DNA of 64,000 nt, taken from positions 193,501-257,500 of the forward strand of contig JACEFZ010026856.1 in assembly GCA_014155875.1 (NCBI GenBank). The letters run 5' to 3'. The DNA comes from Cepaea nemoralis. Its lineage: Eukaryota > Mollusca > Gastropoda > Stylommatophora > Helicidae. Numbering within the stretch: position 1 is the first letter of the stretch; each line of letters starts with the position of its first letter. Below the pieces are notes generated by a model. That model searched no databases. It was not told the DNA's origin and saw only the letters and a program-made list of their open reading frames with translations. Below, in pieces: positions 1 through 11,580 of this stretch. Made by a program: the position numbers and the translations under genes.

Positions 1-555
1 GCCTGTTCATTGTTGTTGCTGCCTTACCAATCATGATGTTGATTACCTGATCTAGGAATAATTTGCTGTTTACCTCCGATCCCAGATATGTACAATGGTC
101 TACTATCTCTAGTTCGGCGTCGTCAATAAAGATTGATGGTACCCCATGTGCACCTTGTGAAATAATCTGTGTCTTCTTTTTGCTAATTGTTAAACCAAAT
201 TCAGAACAAGCATTGGAGAATGCAGATAGTAGACATTGCCATTCTTCCTCAGAGTGGGTCGTAACTGCAGCATCATCTGCAAAAATCAACTCTCTGATCA
301 GTACCCTCCTAATTTTGGTCTTGGCCTTCAATCTCTGAGCATTGTAGAGGCCGCCATCTGAGAGTGAGTGAATGTATATACCACCATCCTGATCACGAAA
401 GGCATATTTCAGTAGAAGTGAAAAGTATATTCCAAAAAGGGTGGAAGCTAGTACACAATCTTGCTTAACTCCACACTTGATTTCAAACTCTTCTGATGTT
501 GCACCATCAAACATAATTATACTCTTCATGCCTGTCTCACAGATATGTTACACTA
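1..555 (-). mobile_element. LINE reverse-transcriptase fragment (family D)
   Basis: The minus strand reads as a non-LTR RT palm and thumb start: FEIKCGVKQDCVLASTLFG, RELIFADDAAVTTHSEEEW and LEIVDHCTYLGSEVN. The FADD box is at about 268-284. It is truncated by the window edge. It ends only about 30 bases from the donor of exon 17. Confidence 0.82.
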
Positions 556-586
556 TAGAGGAAATTAGATATGAAGTTTTACTCAC

Positions 587-742
587 ATTTGTTACAATAT
601 GGAGGCACGAGATCTGCACGTTCACAGCTCTCACAAAGCTCTGCAGAAAACCCAGGGTTGCATTTACATTTCCCAGAACCTCTGACTCCGTCATCACAGA
701 TGCCATTTCCTGAACACGGGTCTTCTGGGCCTCCTGGACACC
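587..742 (-). CDS. stabilin-like exon 17: EGF/laminin-like modules
   Basis: 156 bases, phase 1 at both ends. It reads CPGGPEDPCSGNGICDDGVR, then GSGKCKCNPGFSAELCESC and ends PPYCNK. It parallels exons 1-2 (PGGSRNPCSGNGKCSDGDRG). The acceptor is CATAAACAG and the donor GTGAGT. The next exon lies off the left edge; a LINE fragment fills the intron from about 30 bases downstream to position 1. Confidence 0.92.
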
Positions 743-845
743 CTGTTTATGGAAATAAAGATGGTTGTTGCTGCTAAATGTCGACATATATTTCTGTAAA
801 TGTCTCTTGACAATAAAATACCTGAAACCCGTAGAAGGACCATGA

Positions 846-1005
846 CAAACCCTAGCTTAACCCTAGTCTGTCTCAATCATAAGCTGGTTACATTCTAAAC
901 TAACATGACCACCCCTAGCTTAACCCTAGTCAGTCTCAATCATGACCTAGTTACATTCTAAAATAACATGAGCACCCCGAGCTTAATCCCAGTCAAAAGT
1001 TAACT
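846..1005. repeat. about 63-bp tandem repeat, 2.5 copies
   Basis: Units share CTAGCTTAACCCTAGTC, CTCAATCAT and TTACATTCTAAA with scattered substitutions. Intronic, non-coding. Confidence 0.7.
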
Positions 1006-1009
1006 CACG

Positions 1010-1215
1010 AAGAGACCCGGATACTCGCACCAGAAGAAGATAGTCCATATTCTGTGGGCATGCTATGAGAAAGAGAAAGTAGCAGCATGACGTCACAACG
1101 GGAAGCTAGAAGGGAGGAGAGTGAGAAGGAGACCAATAGAGAATACGCTGGACAGTGTGACATCATGGTATGAAGGAAAGTCGGTATCAGAAATGATTGG
1201 CAGCACACGAGAAAG
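1010..1215 (+). mobile_element. LINE 3'-end fragment
   Basis: Plus-strand translation gives, with breaks, a LINE C-terminal pattern: HILWACYEKEK, GRRVRRRPIENTLDSV and WYEGKSVSEMIG. It resembles the conserved basic GRGRQR..W.D.. region near the C-terminus of many RT-bearing LINEs. Confidence 0.55.
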
Positions 1216-1365
1216 AAGACATTATCACCCAGTCAGCACAGTATGGACTATAAGAAGATACTGAACAACCATGACACTGTGGGATAGGACATGATCACCC
1301 ACTCAGCACAGTATGGACTATAAGAAGATACTGAACAACCACTGAAACTGTGGGATAGGAAAACT
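1216..1365. repeat. 73-bp direct duplication
   Basis: ATCACCCA.TCAGCACAGTATGGACTATAAGAAG and a following CTGTGGGATAGG block occur twice in a row with few differences. It follows directly on the LINE 3' fragment and may be its duplicated tail. Confidence 0.75.
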
Positions 1366-1467
1366 TCTACGCGTATTCTTTTTTTTTTTTTATTACTTTG
1401 CGTTTTCTGTGTTTGAACCCAAGCGTAGTCCATACACTTTTTACTATGCCTAGTACACAGGACTGGT

Positions 1468-1468
1468 G

Positions 1469-1512
<44 letters not shown>

Positions 1513-1536
1513 TGTGTGTGTGTGTGTGTGTGTGTG
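1468..1536. repeat. (CGTG)n/(TG)n microsatellite
   Basis: About eleven GTGC tetramers pass into (TG)n. Confidence 0.95.
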
Positions 1537-1599
1537 GCGCATTCCTATTTACTAGTTTTCTACGCCATCAGGCGACTCCGACTTTTGATGTACTTGTAA

Positions 1600-1740
1600 T
1601 TTATGTCCCAAATCAAGAAGGAGAAGTCAATAATTTAATCCAACAGGCCGGTGTAAGGGTTGAACTAGTTACTTGGGAATCAGGAAGTTTAAGAGCGAGC
1701 GCTCCTAACCATTCTGCGATGCTGACCTCAATTAACGAGT
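1600..1740 (-). mobile_element. tRNA-derived SINE head
   Basis: The minus strand has an A-box-like TGGTTAGGAGCGCTCGC and a B-box-like AGTTCAACCC, spaced as in a tRNA but without a clean cloverleaf. The stretch AAGTAACTAGTTCAACCC resembles 14255-14320. Confidence 0.5.
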
Positions 1741-1854
1741 ATTGATTTGTGTTCATTGAAGACAATGAAGCAAAATGGTCACCAGAATACATAAGACAAC
1801 TGTGTAGGCAATACGAGTACAGTGATTTAAGACCCGTCATCTATCAAGCTTTCT

Positions 1855-2515
1855 GTAACACTCAGTAAGTCTGACACTTCATCAAAATGTCTAATTGAAG
1901 TATACTTTGACACCTAATAAGCCAGAAACATCACCAAAGTGTCTCATTGAGCCATAAAGTATACTTTAACACTCAATAATCAAGACATTTTAACAAAGAG
2001 TACCACTGAACCACCAAGTATACACCGACATTCAATAAACCAGGAACATTAACAAAGAGTGTCACTGAACCATCAAGTATACACCGATACTCAATAAGCC
2101 TGGAACATTTAATAAAGAGTGTCACTAAACGATCAAGAATACACCAACACTCAATACGCCGGGAACATTAACAAAGAGTGTCACTTAGCTATTAAGTTTA
2201 CACCGACACTCAATAAGCCTGGAACATTAACAAAGAGTGTCACTTAACTATTAAGTTTACACCGACACTCAATACGCCGGGAACATTATCAAAGAGTGTC
2301 ACTTAACCATTAAGTATACACCGACACTCAATACGCCAGGAACAATATCAAAGAGTGTCACTTAACCATTAAGTATACACCGACACCCAATAAGATAAGA
2401 ACATTAACAGTGTCTCACTAAACCATCAAGTAAACACCCACGCTCAATAAGCCAGACATTTTAACAAAGCCTCTAACTGAAGGCTCAAGGACACTTTAAC
2501 ACTCAGTAAGTCAGT
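1855..2515. repeat. degenerate minisatellite, about 58-bp unit, 10-11 copies
   Basis: Unit core: ACACCGACACTCAATAAGCC, GGAACATTAACAAAGAGTG and TCACTTAACCATTAAGTAT. Middle units are the most alike, outer ones decayed. From 2516 to 2850 I see only unique AT-rich intron. Confidence 0.88.
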
Positions 2516-2850
2516 GAGCTCTAAAAGGTGTCATCACTAGCCAAGACATAACATCCACTTGAACTAACCACTACGGCAAGCAGACATAATTTTCTTGTAT
2601 GCTTATGCATGTCACATGTTTCTAAGTTCATTCAGAACTGAATATTTCAATATTTAACAGACATTAATAGTTTCGTCTTTCTGAAACTGCAAAAATTCAA
2701 TCTATTTGAATATGATCATCTTGAATCATCTCCTTAGTGATTTGTTCCCATAAGAAATATCCAGTCCTCTCATATCCAGTGTTTTAACACTACTCTCATG
2801 TTCTCGCAGAGATTACTGTAAACATATTAAAGTACAGAAATGATACTCAC

Positions 2851-2893
2851 CATCACAATGTGGCCCATAGTAACCACCACAACATTCTATTTT
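2851..2893 (-). CDS. stabilin-like exon 16: small EGF-start exon
   Basis: A 43-base exon too short for ordinary ORF detection. It reads KIECCGGYYGPHCD plus one base that joins exon 17 to form Gly. The acceptor is TTGTCTTCCAG and the donor GTGAGT. The CCGGYYGPHC motif parallels CCKGFYGHSC in exon 1. The phases match both neighbours exactly. Confidence 0.9.
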
Positions 2894-3084
2894 CTGGAAG
2901 ACAAGAAACAAGTCAGTGAGAAACATTATTCAATGTAACCCATGGCATTTACCTATTTCATTCCCGCATTCCCCAAAGAAAAACAAAACAACTTGTATTT
3001 GACACGAGTCAGTCAGAAAAACAATAACAGTTATTGTGGGTTTTGTCACACAGCTTCCAGATGTTACTGAATCTGTCATTGTGC

Positions 3085-3905
3085 CTGCAATCACTAAGGT
3101 TGTACTGAATCTCTCAGGTTTACTGAATCTCTCAGGTCGTACTGAATCTCTCAGGTTGTACTGAATCTCTCATGTTGTATTGAATCTCTCAGGTTGTAGT
3201 GAATCTCTCAGGTTGTACTGAATCTCTCAGGTTGTACTGAATCTCTCAGGTTGTATTGAATCTCTCAGGTTGTACTGAATCTCTCAGGTTTACTGAATCT
3301 CTCAGGTTGTACTGAATCTCTCAGGTTGTACTGAATCTCTCAGGTTGTACTGAATCTCTCAGGTTGTACTGAATCTCTCAGGTTGTACTGAATCTCTCAG
3401 GTTTACTGAATCTCTCAGGTTGTACTGAATCTCTCAGGTTGTACTGAATCTCTCAGGTTGTACTGAATCTCTCAGGTTTACTGAATCTCTCAGGTTGTAC
3501 TGAATCTCTCAGGTTTACTGAATCTCTCAGGTTGTACTGAATCTCTCAGGTTGTACTGAATCTCTCAGGTTGTACTGAATCTCTCAGGTTTACTGAATCT
3601 CTCAGGTTGTACTGAATCTCTCAGGTTGTACTGAATCTCTCAGGTTTACTGAATCTCTCAGGTTGTATTGAATCTCTCAGGTTGTACTGAATCTCTCAGG
3701 TTTACTGAATCTCTCAGGTTGTACTGAATCTCTCAGGTTGTATTGAATCTCTCAGGTTGTACTGAATCTCTCAGGTTTACTGAATCTCTCAGGTTGTATT
3801 GAATCTCTCAGGTTGTACTGAATCTCTCAGGTTTACTGAATCTCTCAGGTTGTACTGAATCTCTCAGGTTGTACTGAATCTCTCAGGTTTACTTAATCTC
3901 GCAGT
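3085..3905. repeat. 18/19-bp minisatellite, about 43 copies
   Basis: Unit GGTTGTACTGAATCTCTCA (19 bp) alternates irregularly with the 18-bp form GGTTTACTGAATCTCTCA that lacks one G. Very homogeneous; the edges at 3090 and 3895 decay. The following stretch to 4385 is unique with no gene found. Confidence 0.97.
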
Positions 3906-4387
3906 ATGCACTAAATCTCTAGATTTGTCACTAAATGTAGCAGAGTGTAGCAACTCTTATGGTATGCACTAAATAAACAGGTGTTCACAATCTCATATTC
4001 AGGAGTACATTCCAGAAGATGATTGGTCATTGTCACAAGAAGCTCATTGTTTTAGATGGACTTACAATTGACCATACCACCACATGTGAACACACAGATG
4101 ACTATAAGTGAATTTTAGAAATACGGAAATAGAGCATGCACCATATATTTTAGTGAATCTAGACTTGCAGCCTCAGCAACTTGAGCCAGACTAAATGGAG
4201 TTGGTAAATTTGCGGCAATGTTTGAGCAACTTCATGTGGCACATGATGCACTAAAAGTTAAAATGAATTGTTCGTTATTAATGTTATGTGTTGTTCTTTT
4301 GTTGTCGTGGACTGTCAAGTGTAGACAACTCAGTAGCATTGCCACCACCAACAACAACTTCCCACGGGTGTAGAGAATCACGAGTCC

Positions 4388-4605
4388 TCGCACGTCTGGC
4401 GCATGTGTTTCATGTCCCTGGTTGGGGTCTATCTGGCATCCTTGCACGTCTGGCGCATGTGTTTCATGTCCCTGGCTGGGGTCTATCTGGCATCCTTGCA
4501 CGTCTGGCGCATGTGTTTCATGTCCCTGGCTGGGGTCTATCTGGCATCCTTGCACGTCTGGCGCATGTGTTTCATGTCCCTTTTTGGGGTCTCTCTGGCA
4601 TCTCA
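4388..4605. repeat. 54-bp minisatellite, four copies
   Basis: Unit starts GCACGTCTGGCGCATGTGTT and ends GGTCTATCTGGCATCCTT, 54 bp (18 codons). Because the unit is divisible by three and stop-poor it leaves both strands open, producing spurious ORFs of 69-133 codons. It lies in the intron between exons 16 and 15. Confidence 0.93.
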
Positions 4606-4861
4606 AAAGTGACAGAGTTAACAGCGTGAACATTCCTGACTATCCTGTTACCATCACAATTGTGAATGATCACTATCTTACTAGTGTGTACTTCGTGCTG
4701 TTGTATTAAATAACAAACAATTTGTTGCATGAAAGAACAAATGTGATCGTTGTATGGAAAGAACAAACATGATGTTAAATGGAAGAACAGAAGATTATGT
4801 ATGATAGAACACACGTGATGTACAACAGATTCAGCAGTTTAAAAGGAGAGTTATCCTGAGT

Positions 4862-5590
4862 ACATGAAGTTGGGTTGAATTGCGATGAGTTGAGCTGAGT
4901 TGAGTTGAATTGCGTTGAGTTGAGTTGGGTTGCGCCAGAAACCGACATCACAGCTCTCCTGGCATTCCCATAAGTGCTTTTTCCTCATCTGAAACAGCCA
5001 GCGAAGAGTCCCAGTACTAATGTTACTAGAACATTCTGATTAAATGTCAGTCTGGCCTTTCCTCGGAGTTTTGAGTGCCAGCCAGATCCTCTGGTCACTG
5101 CCTGCAGCACCATTCTCCTCAAGCAGTGATAATCTATCAGTTCTTCTGCACTATACACACGAATCCAAAGGACCCCGACCATGTCTGTCTCATCATGCAC
5201 CAATACAGCACCACGTGGTGCAGACCCATCCAATATGTCTGCCTCTTTGTTTCCAACCACACCAGCGTGTCCAAGGGGGGAAATCCAACAGATGCTCTAT
5301 ATTGTTTTAATTGAAACCTCTCATTCTACCCGTAGCATGTTTGTCTTCACATTTCTCATAATTCGTCACAATCACGACATGCGTGTAATGTTTGTCATCC
5401 ACCCAGTAGAACGCCGCCATGACTGCCTCCACTTCCATTCTCAGACTAGATATGGTATCTTATGCCAGGCTCTCCTGCACCAAACACCAACCACCAACCC
5501 TCGCCACGAATCCTCCAAGCACATCGTTCACCTCTTAGCACAGAGCCAGCCGTGTACATGATTACATCGTCTGGTCGCTAATTTTCGTGG
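4862..5590 (-). mobile_element. LINE RNase H fragment with (CTCAA)n tail
   Basis: Minus-strand frames show RNase H pieces: DVIMYTAGSVLR (usual TDGS, Asp replaced by Ala), MEVEAVMAAFYWVDDKHYTH, and GNKEADILDGSA. Frameshifts and stops are frequent. A TTGAG pentamer tract at 4862-4936 forms the 3' tail on the minus strand. Related copies: 16270-16870 and 52790-52925. Confidence 0.72.
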
Positions 5591-6123
5591 ATCAAGGGTT
5601 TGCACAACCCATTCCATCCAGCCTGCCGGTCAATCCCTGCATTCCCAGTCCGATATTATTATGACCCGCGCAGGTCTGACGTTTCCGCTGGCATTCTGAG
5701 TTACTCTTCTTCTCTCCCAATGTTTTCAAGCATGCACACTTCTCAGATAGTGTCCTCTGCCCGAGCCTTCAATTATTTCCCTCTGATCAGCCTGTGGCCC
5801 ATACATGTGTACAGGGCTATATACAGGGGGTGTTCCGTGTCTGCAGCCACTGGGATATATGATGCAGCCTGACGTACCTTGAGCCTGTCTGCAATCGTGT
5901 ATTAACGTTAATTTTATGTATATAGGCATCGATATAAAAGCTGAACTACACAGCTTAAGAAATAATGAGAATATTTGAATCACTGAATAAATCATTATGA
6001 ATTCAGGTAAGTATGCTATGGTGAGAGAGTAAGGCAGAACAATGCAATGCCATAAATGTTACACTATCTAAAATTTACAATATCAGATTGTACAGAACTA
6101 GTTTTCTACACAATAACGCTTAC

Positions 6124-6285
6124 ACTTGTATTTCTAGCACAGATCTGTTGACAGCCAACTGTTTCTTCATGTTCATCTGGGGACATTAGAAAGCTGCATC
6201 TGTATTCTATGATATGGGCCGCACCAAGGGATGTAAATCCGTCAGGACATGTCAGATTGTGAGCTGTACAGTCTCCACACGGCCC
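6124..6285 (-). CDS. stabilin-like exon 15: cysteine-rich linker after FAS1 pair
   Basis: 54 codons, phase 0. It starts GPCGDCTAHNLTCPDGFTSL and ends TVGCQQICARNTS. It has the six-cysteine linker seen between a FAS1 pair and the next EGF cluster in stabilins. Sequons NLT and NTS. The acceptor is CTTTATCAG and the donor GTAAGC. Confidence 0.9.
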
Positions 6286-6369
6286 CTGATAAAGAGAAAC
6301 ATAGGATGCTGTTAATAGAAAACATGAATTTCCCTTTTACTCGCTGAAATACATCACTCCTGTCACGTT

Positions 6370-8400
6370 AGGACTTGGTCATAGGTTGTTCTGCCTGTCC
6401 ATGGAATTTTTATTTTTTGTTTTTGCATTTCCCTCTTAAACCACATTTCCACAGCCATTACATGTTTTTAAGCTTTTCTGCCCATTGTCCACGTTTCACA
6501 TTCATATAAAAGTACAGATTATATGTAGAACTTCAACATTCTTTTTCTCTCTGTGATTGGCATAGTTTTATTGGTCAGTATGCTTCCCATCTTTCAAAAG
6601 GCAACACAGTAGCGATTCTTGTTCTATTCTCTTCAAGGCACCCCCCCCCCCCCTTTTTCCCCCACCAGATGTTACGACTGTTCCGAGATAATTGTACCGA
6701 TTCCGATTCACTTGTTTAAGAATATTTCAATTTACCTGTATATGGCATTGTGGTATTTCTTCCTTCCTAATGACGACCATAATCTGTCTTTTTATTTTAC
6801 AATTTAATTCTAACCCTAGTTGTTCATTGTATGCAACAACATCGTTTACTAAATGTTGCAGATCCTGCTCATTGTCTGCAATCAATACCGTATCATCCGC
6901 AAACCTAATGTTATTGATATTACGTCCCCCAATCGTGGTTCCTCTCAGTTCTTCAAATTTCTAAAGAAATTTTCACTGAATAGGGAAAACAGATCTGGAG
7001 ACATCACACATCCCTATCTCACACCTGTCTGATTCGGTTCATAATGACCTACTTCATAATAATTTTTTTTTTTTATGGCAGCTTGTTATTTCCACTATAT
7101 GTTGTTTACAAGTTTAAGATCTTACCCATCAGTTTATAGATATACAAGCTTTCTCATCATGTTGACATATCTTACTTTATTGAAAGCCTTTGTGTAGTCA
7201 ATAAAATGTATTACCTTCTATAGAACATATGGTTAATGTTCTCAGCATATACAAAACATTTAGTATACTCTTGCCTTCAACGAACCCACTTTGTACTCCT
7301 ATTTCTTAGCACAATCTTCGTGGTGTGGCTCATTATATTAACTGTTCGATGTTGATCACATTTCATGGCTTCCGATTTCTTGGGATTGCAATACATACAA
7401 AATTACATAATTCAGGATGTATATATCCAGTATCACATTTTATGATCAGCAGTCTGGTGACTTGATCTCTTCCTTAATCTTCTCGGGCAATGCTCATGTC
7501 TGCTGTGATGTTGACTGGACCCAGTCTTGCTAGTTTTAGAATGATTAAGAGCATCTTCAAAATTGATGGTCCTTTATTATTATTCCGAATGCCATAATGT
7601 TCTTATATTGTGTCATCAAAGGTCTTTCACATAATCCGACAACGCATCTACAATCTGATATTTTCCTATTCTGATTTTTCCATCTTAGGGTTTAAGGCAA
7701 CCTGTTAATGTGTATGTTCTTTTGTTAGTGATGTAATTAGTTCTCTTTTACATTAAATTGGTATTCCGGGTGTTGTGTTAGTTTTCAATGACCATGCAAT
7801 TTTTCCCAAGCCATGCTTCGTTTGCCCCGTTGCACAATTTTCTCATTTCCCCGTGAATCTCATCATACAAGCATATGTGTCATGGTTATTTTGTTATTTC
7901 TTCTTATTTCCATGAGTTTTAAGTTGTCTTCCGTCAATCATTTCTTACGTTCCATTGTCTTCATTTTTGGGATAGTTGTTTCTGCAGCTTGGCTGACTGA
8001 TTTCTTTAATATTTTCCATTGGTCTCTGATATCTTGAAACAATATTTCCAGATCGGACAATGCATCAGATTTTGTCTGCGCCTCTACGTTGTATTTATCT
8101 TGTATCTCCCCACTCTTCAGTGCACGTAAATCAAATTTAGTATTTATTTGTGTATATTAGAATTTCTTTAAAATATATATGTATATTGCTTATGATTAGT
8201 CTATGGTCGCTGTGGCAGTCTGCGCTTGGTAATGATTTTTCTTTATGTAAAGCATTTCGAAATCTTTTGTTGACGAGAATGTAATCAGTCTGATTCCTGA
8301 TGTTATAGTCAGGACTCCTCCATGTTCATTATCTCCTTGGGTGCTGTTGATACCAAGTGTTTCTAATAATCATATCACGATCTTTTCCCGACTGTACACG
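6370..8400 (-). mobile_element. degenerate LINE family B copy, about 2 kb
   Basis: Read on the minus strand, the order is the C-terminal endonuclease and linker (8400-7500), RT (7300-6790) and thumb/C-terminus (6790-6370). It matches the better copies at 44400-46250 and 61680-62819 block by block; for example the strand complementary to 6868-6930 resembles the INNIRYADDTVLIADNEQD region. Many indels, no long ORF. C-rich runs at 6641-6656. Confidence 0.75.
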
Positions 8401-8404
8401 TTTG

Positions 8405-8575
8405 CAACCTCATTCGTTTTGTGTGGGATGTGTGTGTAGGTGGAGAATGTGTGGACGGGGGAGGTGTTGGTTGGGGGATGTGGGTGGGTGGGTAGAGGAT
8501 GTGTGGGTGGCGGATGGGTGTGTGGGTTAGGATGTGTATGTCGGTGGGCGCGGAGAAGTGTGGGCTGGTGGGGAC
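8405..8575. repeat. G-rich GGGTGG low-complexity tract
   Basis: The plus strand is dominated by GTGTGGGTGG-type words with several GGG runs. It could form a G-quadruplex. No coding sense. Confidence 0.7.
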
Positions 8576-8849
8576 ATCCCACCATGCAGGTGTATGTTAC
8601 TTAACATAGATATTTACAGCTCATGTGATTATGTAGAGCTGCAGTGGTGTAGTATATCCTCACCAGTGCATTGTTCTGTTCTGATATTGTTTGGAAGCAG
8701 ACTGGCGTAGTTTCGGATACATCCGTATGCAAACTGTTTCTTTGCGAAAAAAAAAATAAAATAAAATTATCAATAGCAACAGCAATGAACGCGTGTAACT
8801 CAATAACATTCAGTATTACAGTACTTGTGAAACTTGCTTTCGAACTTAC

Positions 8850-8978
8850 CAAAGATGTCTCACTAATATTCAAATCACATCGATTGTATACTGGACGCAG
8901 GAACCCGTGGACTTCATGAACAACGCCTGCATCTGTCCACATGTCTGGGTGGGTGATTTCCACACCATTGATATATAT
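8850..8978 (-). CDS. stabilin-like exon 14: end of FAS1 domain 2
   Basis: 43 codons, phase 0. It reads IYINGVEITHPDMWTDAGVV, then HEVHGFLRPVYNRCDLNISE and TSL. ING..ITHPDMW..AGVVHEV is the typical FAS1 C-terminus and RCD the stabilin-type exit from the domain. NIS sequon. The acceptor is CATCCTACCCAG and the donor GTAAGT. Confidence 0.94.
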
Positions 8979-9077
8979 CTGGGTAGGATGATAATTTGAT
9001 GATCATGAGGTGGCCTTCATAATTGAGAACATCAATATCACATGTGAACTTTTGAGAGTTTTGTTGTAATATGTGCG

Positions 9078-9118
9078 GACACACATACACACACACATAT
9101 ACACACACACACACACAG

Positions 9119-9191
<73 letters not shown>
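9078..9191. repeat. (CA)n-(TA)n compound microsatellite
   Basis: (CA)n from 9078 to 9140, then about 25 TA dinucleotides. Confidence 0.96.
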
Positions 9192-9196
<5 letters not shown>

Positions 9197-9374
9197 CACC
9201 TGTGATATATGAGGGTAACGGTTTGATATCTATTGTAGCTGAAATACAAATCATTGAGACAGCTCTAGGACAGGCCGGGTTTCATCCTTAGCCATTCTGC
9301 AGACTTCATGGCAACACTGGCAGTGACACAGATGATGCAAGGATCGTTTTTTTCGGTAATGAGTGTATATAATG

Positions 9375-9755
9375 TTGGTTTTTCTCGATTACACAAGCCG
9401 CATGTTAGTTTTCTAATTATACAAGCTGTATGTTAGTTTTCGCATTATACAACCTTATTGTTAGTTTTCTCGTTATTCAAGTTAAAATGTTAGTTTTCTC
9501 ACTATAAAAGCTTTAGCAGTAGTTTTCTCATTATGTAAGTTATAATGGTAATTTCCTCATTATATAAGCTGTAATGTTAGTTTCCTCATGATACATGCCA
9601 TAATGTTCGGTTTCTCATTGTACAAGCCGTAATGTTTTCTCATTACACAAGCTGTAATGTTAGTTTCTTCATTATACAAGCTGTAATGCTAGTTTTCACA
9701 TGATGACAGCTGTAATGTTAGTATTTTTTGTTTCATTATATAAGCTGTAATGTAG
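9375..9755. repeat. degenerate 29-30-bp minisatellite, about 13 copies
   Basis: Unit core is TTAGTTTTCTCATTATACAA then GCTGTAATG. Copies diverge by substitutions and small indels. Confidence 0.9.
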
Positions 9756-9779
9756 CTGTTTCATTCATTAATCATCATC

Positions 9780-10250
9780 ATTATCAAGTGGCTTGTTGAG
9801 TGGCATTGGCGATCATGCTTTTCCAAATCTTATGATATCCAACTGCATGTATCGTTTCGTGCACCGACACCCTTCCTGCCATGAGACAAGACTCAAGATT
9901 CTTCTCTCGCTGTCTTCTGATTTATTGCTGTCATTATACTGTCATCAGCGACATTAAGTTATTCATATTATGGCCATCAACCGCGACCCCTGGCATATGT
10001 TATGTTGATCTCATTATTTGTTCACTGTACAATGAAAACAAATCAGGAAACAGTAAACAATCTTGTCCGACACCCTTCTTTATGCGCTGAAATGTTCCTA
10101 AACGTTTGTTTATTATGACAGCTGCTGTCTGCTGCCAATATAAGTTCTTCATTTTTCACAGATCTTTGCCATCAATGTTTAATTTTGTTAGTACTATTCT
10201 TTGATAACCGCTTCATGTTTCACATCGTCAAATGCATGTGTGTGGTCATT
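9780..10250 (-). mobile_element. LINE RT fragment
   Basis: The minus strand shows decayed RT blocks resembling family B: a KHEAVIKE.. helix, YIGSRQQL (ancestral YWQQxAAVR) and the block before the YADD region. Stops are frequent. Confidence 0.5.
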
Positions 10251-10254
10251 GTGT

Positions 10255-11150
10255 GTGGACAGTGATTAACCAGTGGACAGCTGCTAATAATCCCTAAACG
10301 GACAAGTGACTCACCCCCCCCCCCTCCCCCTTAGTGAACAGTGACTAAGTGTTCGATCAGTGGACAGCGACTAATTATGCCATCAGTGGACGGTGACTAA
10401 CTATTCCATCAGTAGACATTGACTAATTACCCCACATAAGACAAAAACTTACCTCCATATCAATAGACAGCAATTAACTACCCCATCAATAAACAGCAAT
10501 TAACTACCCCATCAATAGACAGCAATTAACTACCCCATCAATAGGCACCAATTGTCTACCCCATTGACTGACTGGCACCTTGCCGTCTTGACAGACCATA
10601 GTTTGTAAAATGGAGTTATACCTCTCCATAACACAAAGCCTGGGCTGAATTTAGAGACCATGTGTTGCCCATGCAGCACGATCCATCTCTCGGATTGCCT
10701 AGTTTACTCCAGAGGAAAGGTAACACCAATACACCTGGAATAAGACAAGCTAAAAAAGCTGCCGGATCAGCAAAGCAATGCTCTAGCTGTCCGCCTGTCG
10801 GAGCTTCGATCCTAGGCCAGTTGCCAACCTAGGCTTAGGGCCTGGTCTGCCCTGTCATGACATTTAGCCTTTATGTTGCATTTCCTCGCACTAGGATAAG
10901 GCATGTACCCTCCGAATTGCACTCCTCCGCCCGAAATCCGTTGGCACAATGGGGGGGGGGGGTGTCCGGTTTGGTAAACGCCGCCCAAAATTCGGCGCTA
11001 ACAGAAGCAGGTAGCAGCGTCTACTTGTCATGCGGTAGCTCAGTCATATCTAATACCTGACATCATCATTACGCCATTAGTAGTCCGCAGTTAACTACCT
11101 CATCAAAGGACATTGACTAATTACCACTTCCATATTAAGTTGAGTATTAA
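10255..11150. repeat. about 26-35-bp minisatellite split by a 0.5 kb insertion
   Basis: Repeats such as ACCCCATCAATAGACAGCAA and TTAACT run from 10255 to 10560 and resume at 11065-11150 (GTCCGCAGTTAACTACCTCAT). The intervening 10565-11060 is unrelated, opens with TGGCACCTTGCCGTCTTGAC, and shares that start with 60072-60110. From 11151 to 11451 there is unique intron with a GAA-rich stretch at 11315-11370. Confidence 0.78.
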
Positions 11151-11451
11151 CCAACTAGTGTATCTGGTGATCTCTGTTTCTAGCCATTAAGATCTTCCAC
11201 CCAAAAGCTTGCATTTCATCGATGTTGATTCACGAAGATGATGATACAGTTGAAAGTTCTCTCCAAGCACCGAGCAACCCTCTAATAGTGTAGCAAGATA
11301 AGGTTCTAACGTAAAAGGAGCAGAGGAAGAGGAAGAAGAAAAAGAAGAAGATGAGGATGATGAAGATTGCAATTGCATTACAATGCACGAACAATTGTAT
11401 TTGTGACTACACTGAACATGATAAACTAAAATAGCAAAGAAAATAACCAAC

Positions 11452-11580
11452 CTTACTACGAGGTCTCTTAATTGACAGCCTGTATCTTGATCCCAAGATT
11501 GTGTCTTTCTCCGTCTTATCTAGCATGGCATTAGTGGAAACACGCTGAGGGAGTATATGGTACTTCAAGAAGTCTGCAGT
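11452..11580 (-). CDS. stabilin-like exon 13: FAS1 domain 2
   Basis: 43 codons, phase 0. It reads TADFLKYHILPQRVSTNAML, then DKTEKDTILGSRYRLSI and KRPRSK. FLKYHILP is the conserved YH motif. The acceptor is TGTCCACAG. The in-frame donor is GTTGGT; a better-looking GTAAGG lies five bases upstream but shifts the frame (see findings). Confidence 0.9.

Noticed and set aside
1620..1700. Possible functional tRNA gene (also 14255-14320)
   Set aside because: A and B boxes are recognisable but stems do not pair well and there is no clean acceptor end; more likely SINE heads.
3085..3905. Possible CRISPR-like array (18/19-bp units)
   Set aside because: Units are contiguous with no unique spacers, and the context is a eukaryotic intron.
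8979..9060. Open frame FTCDIDVLNYEGHLMI just upstream of exon 14, FAS1-like at a glance
   Set aside because: A stop separates its frame from exon 14, a good acceptor lies between, and exons 13 and 14 join exactly without it.
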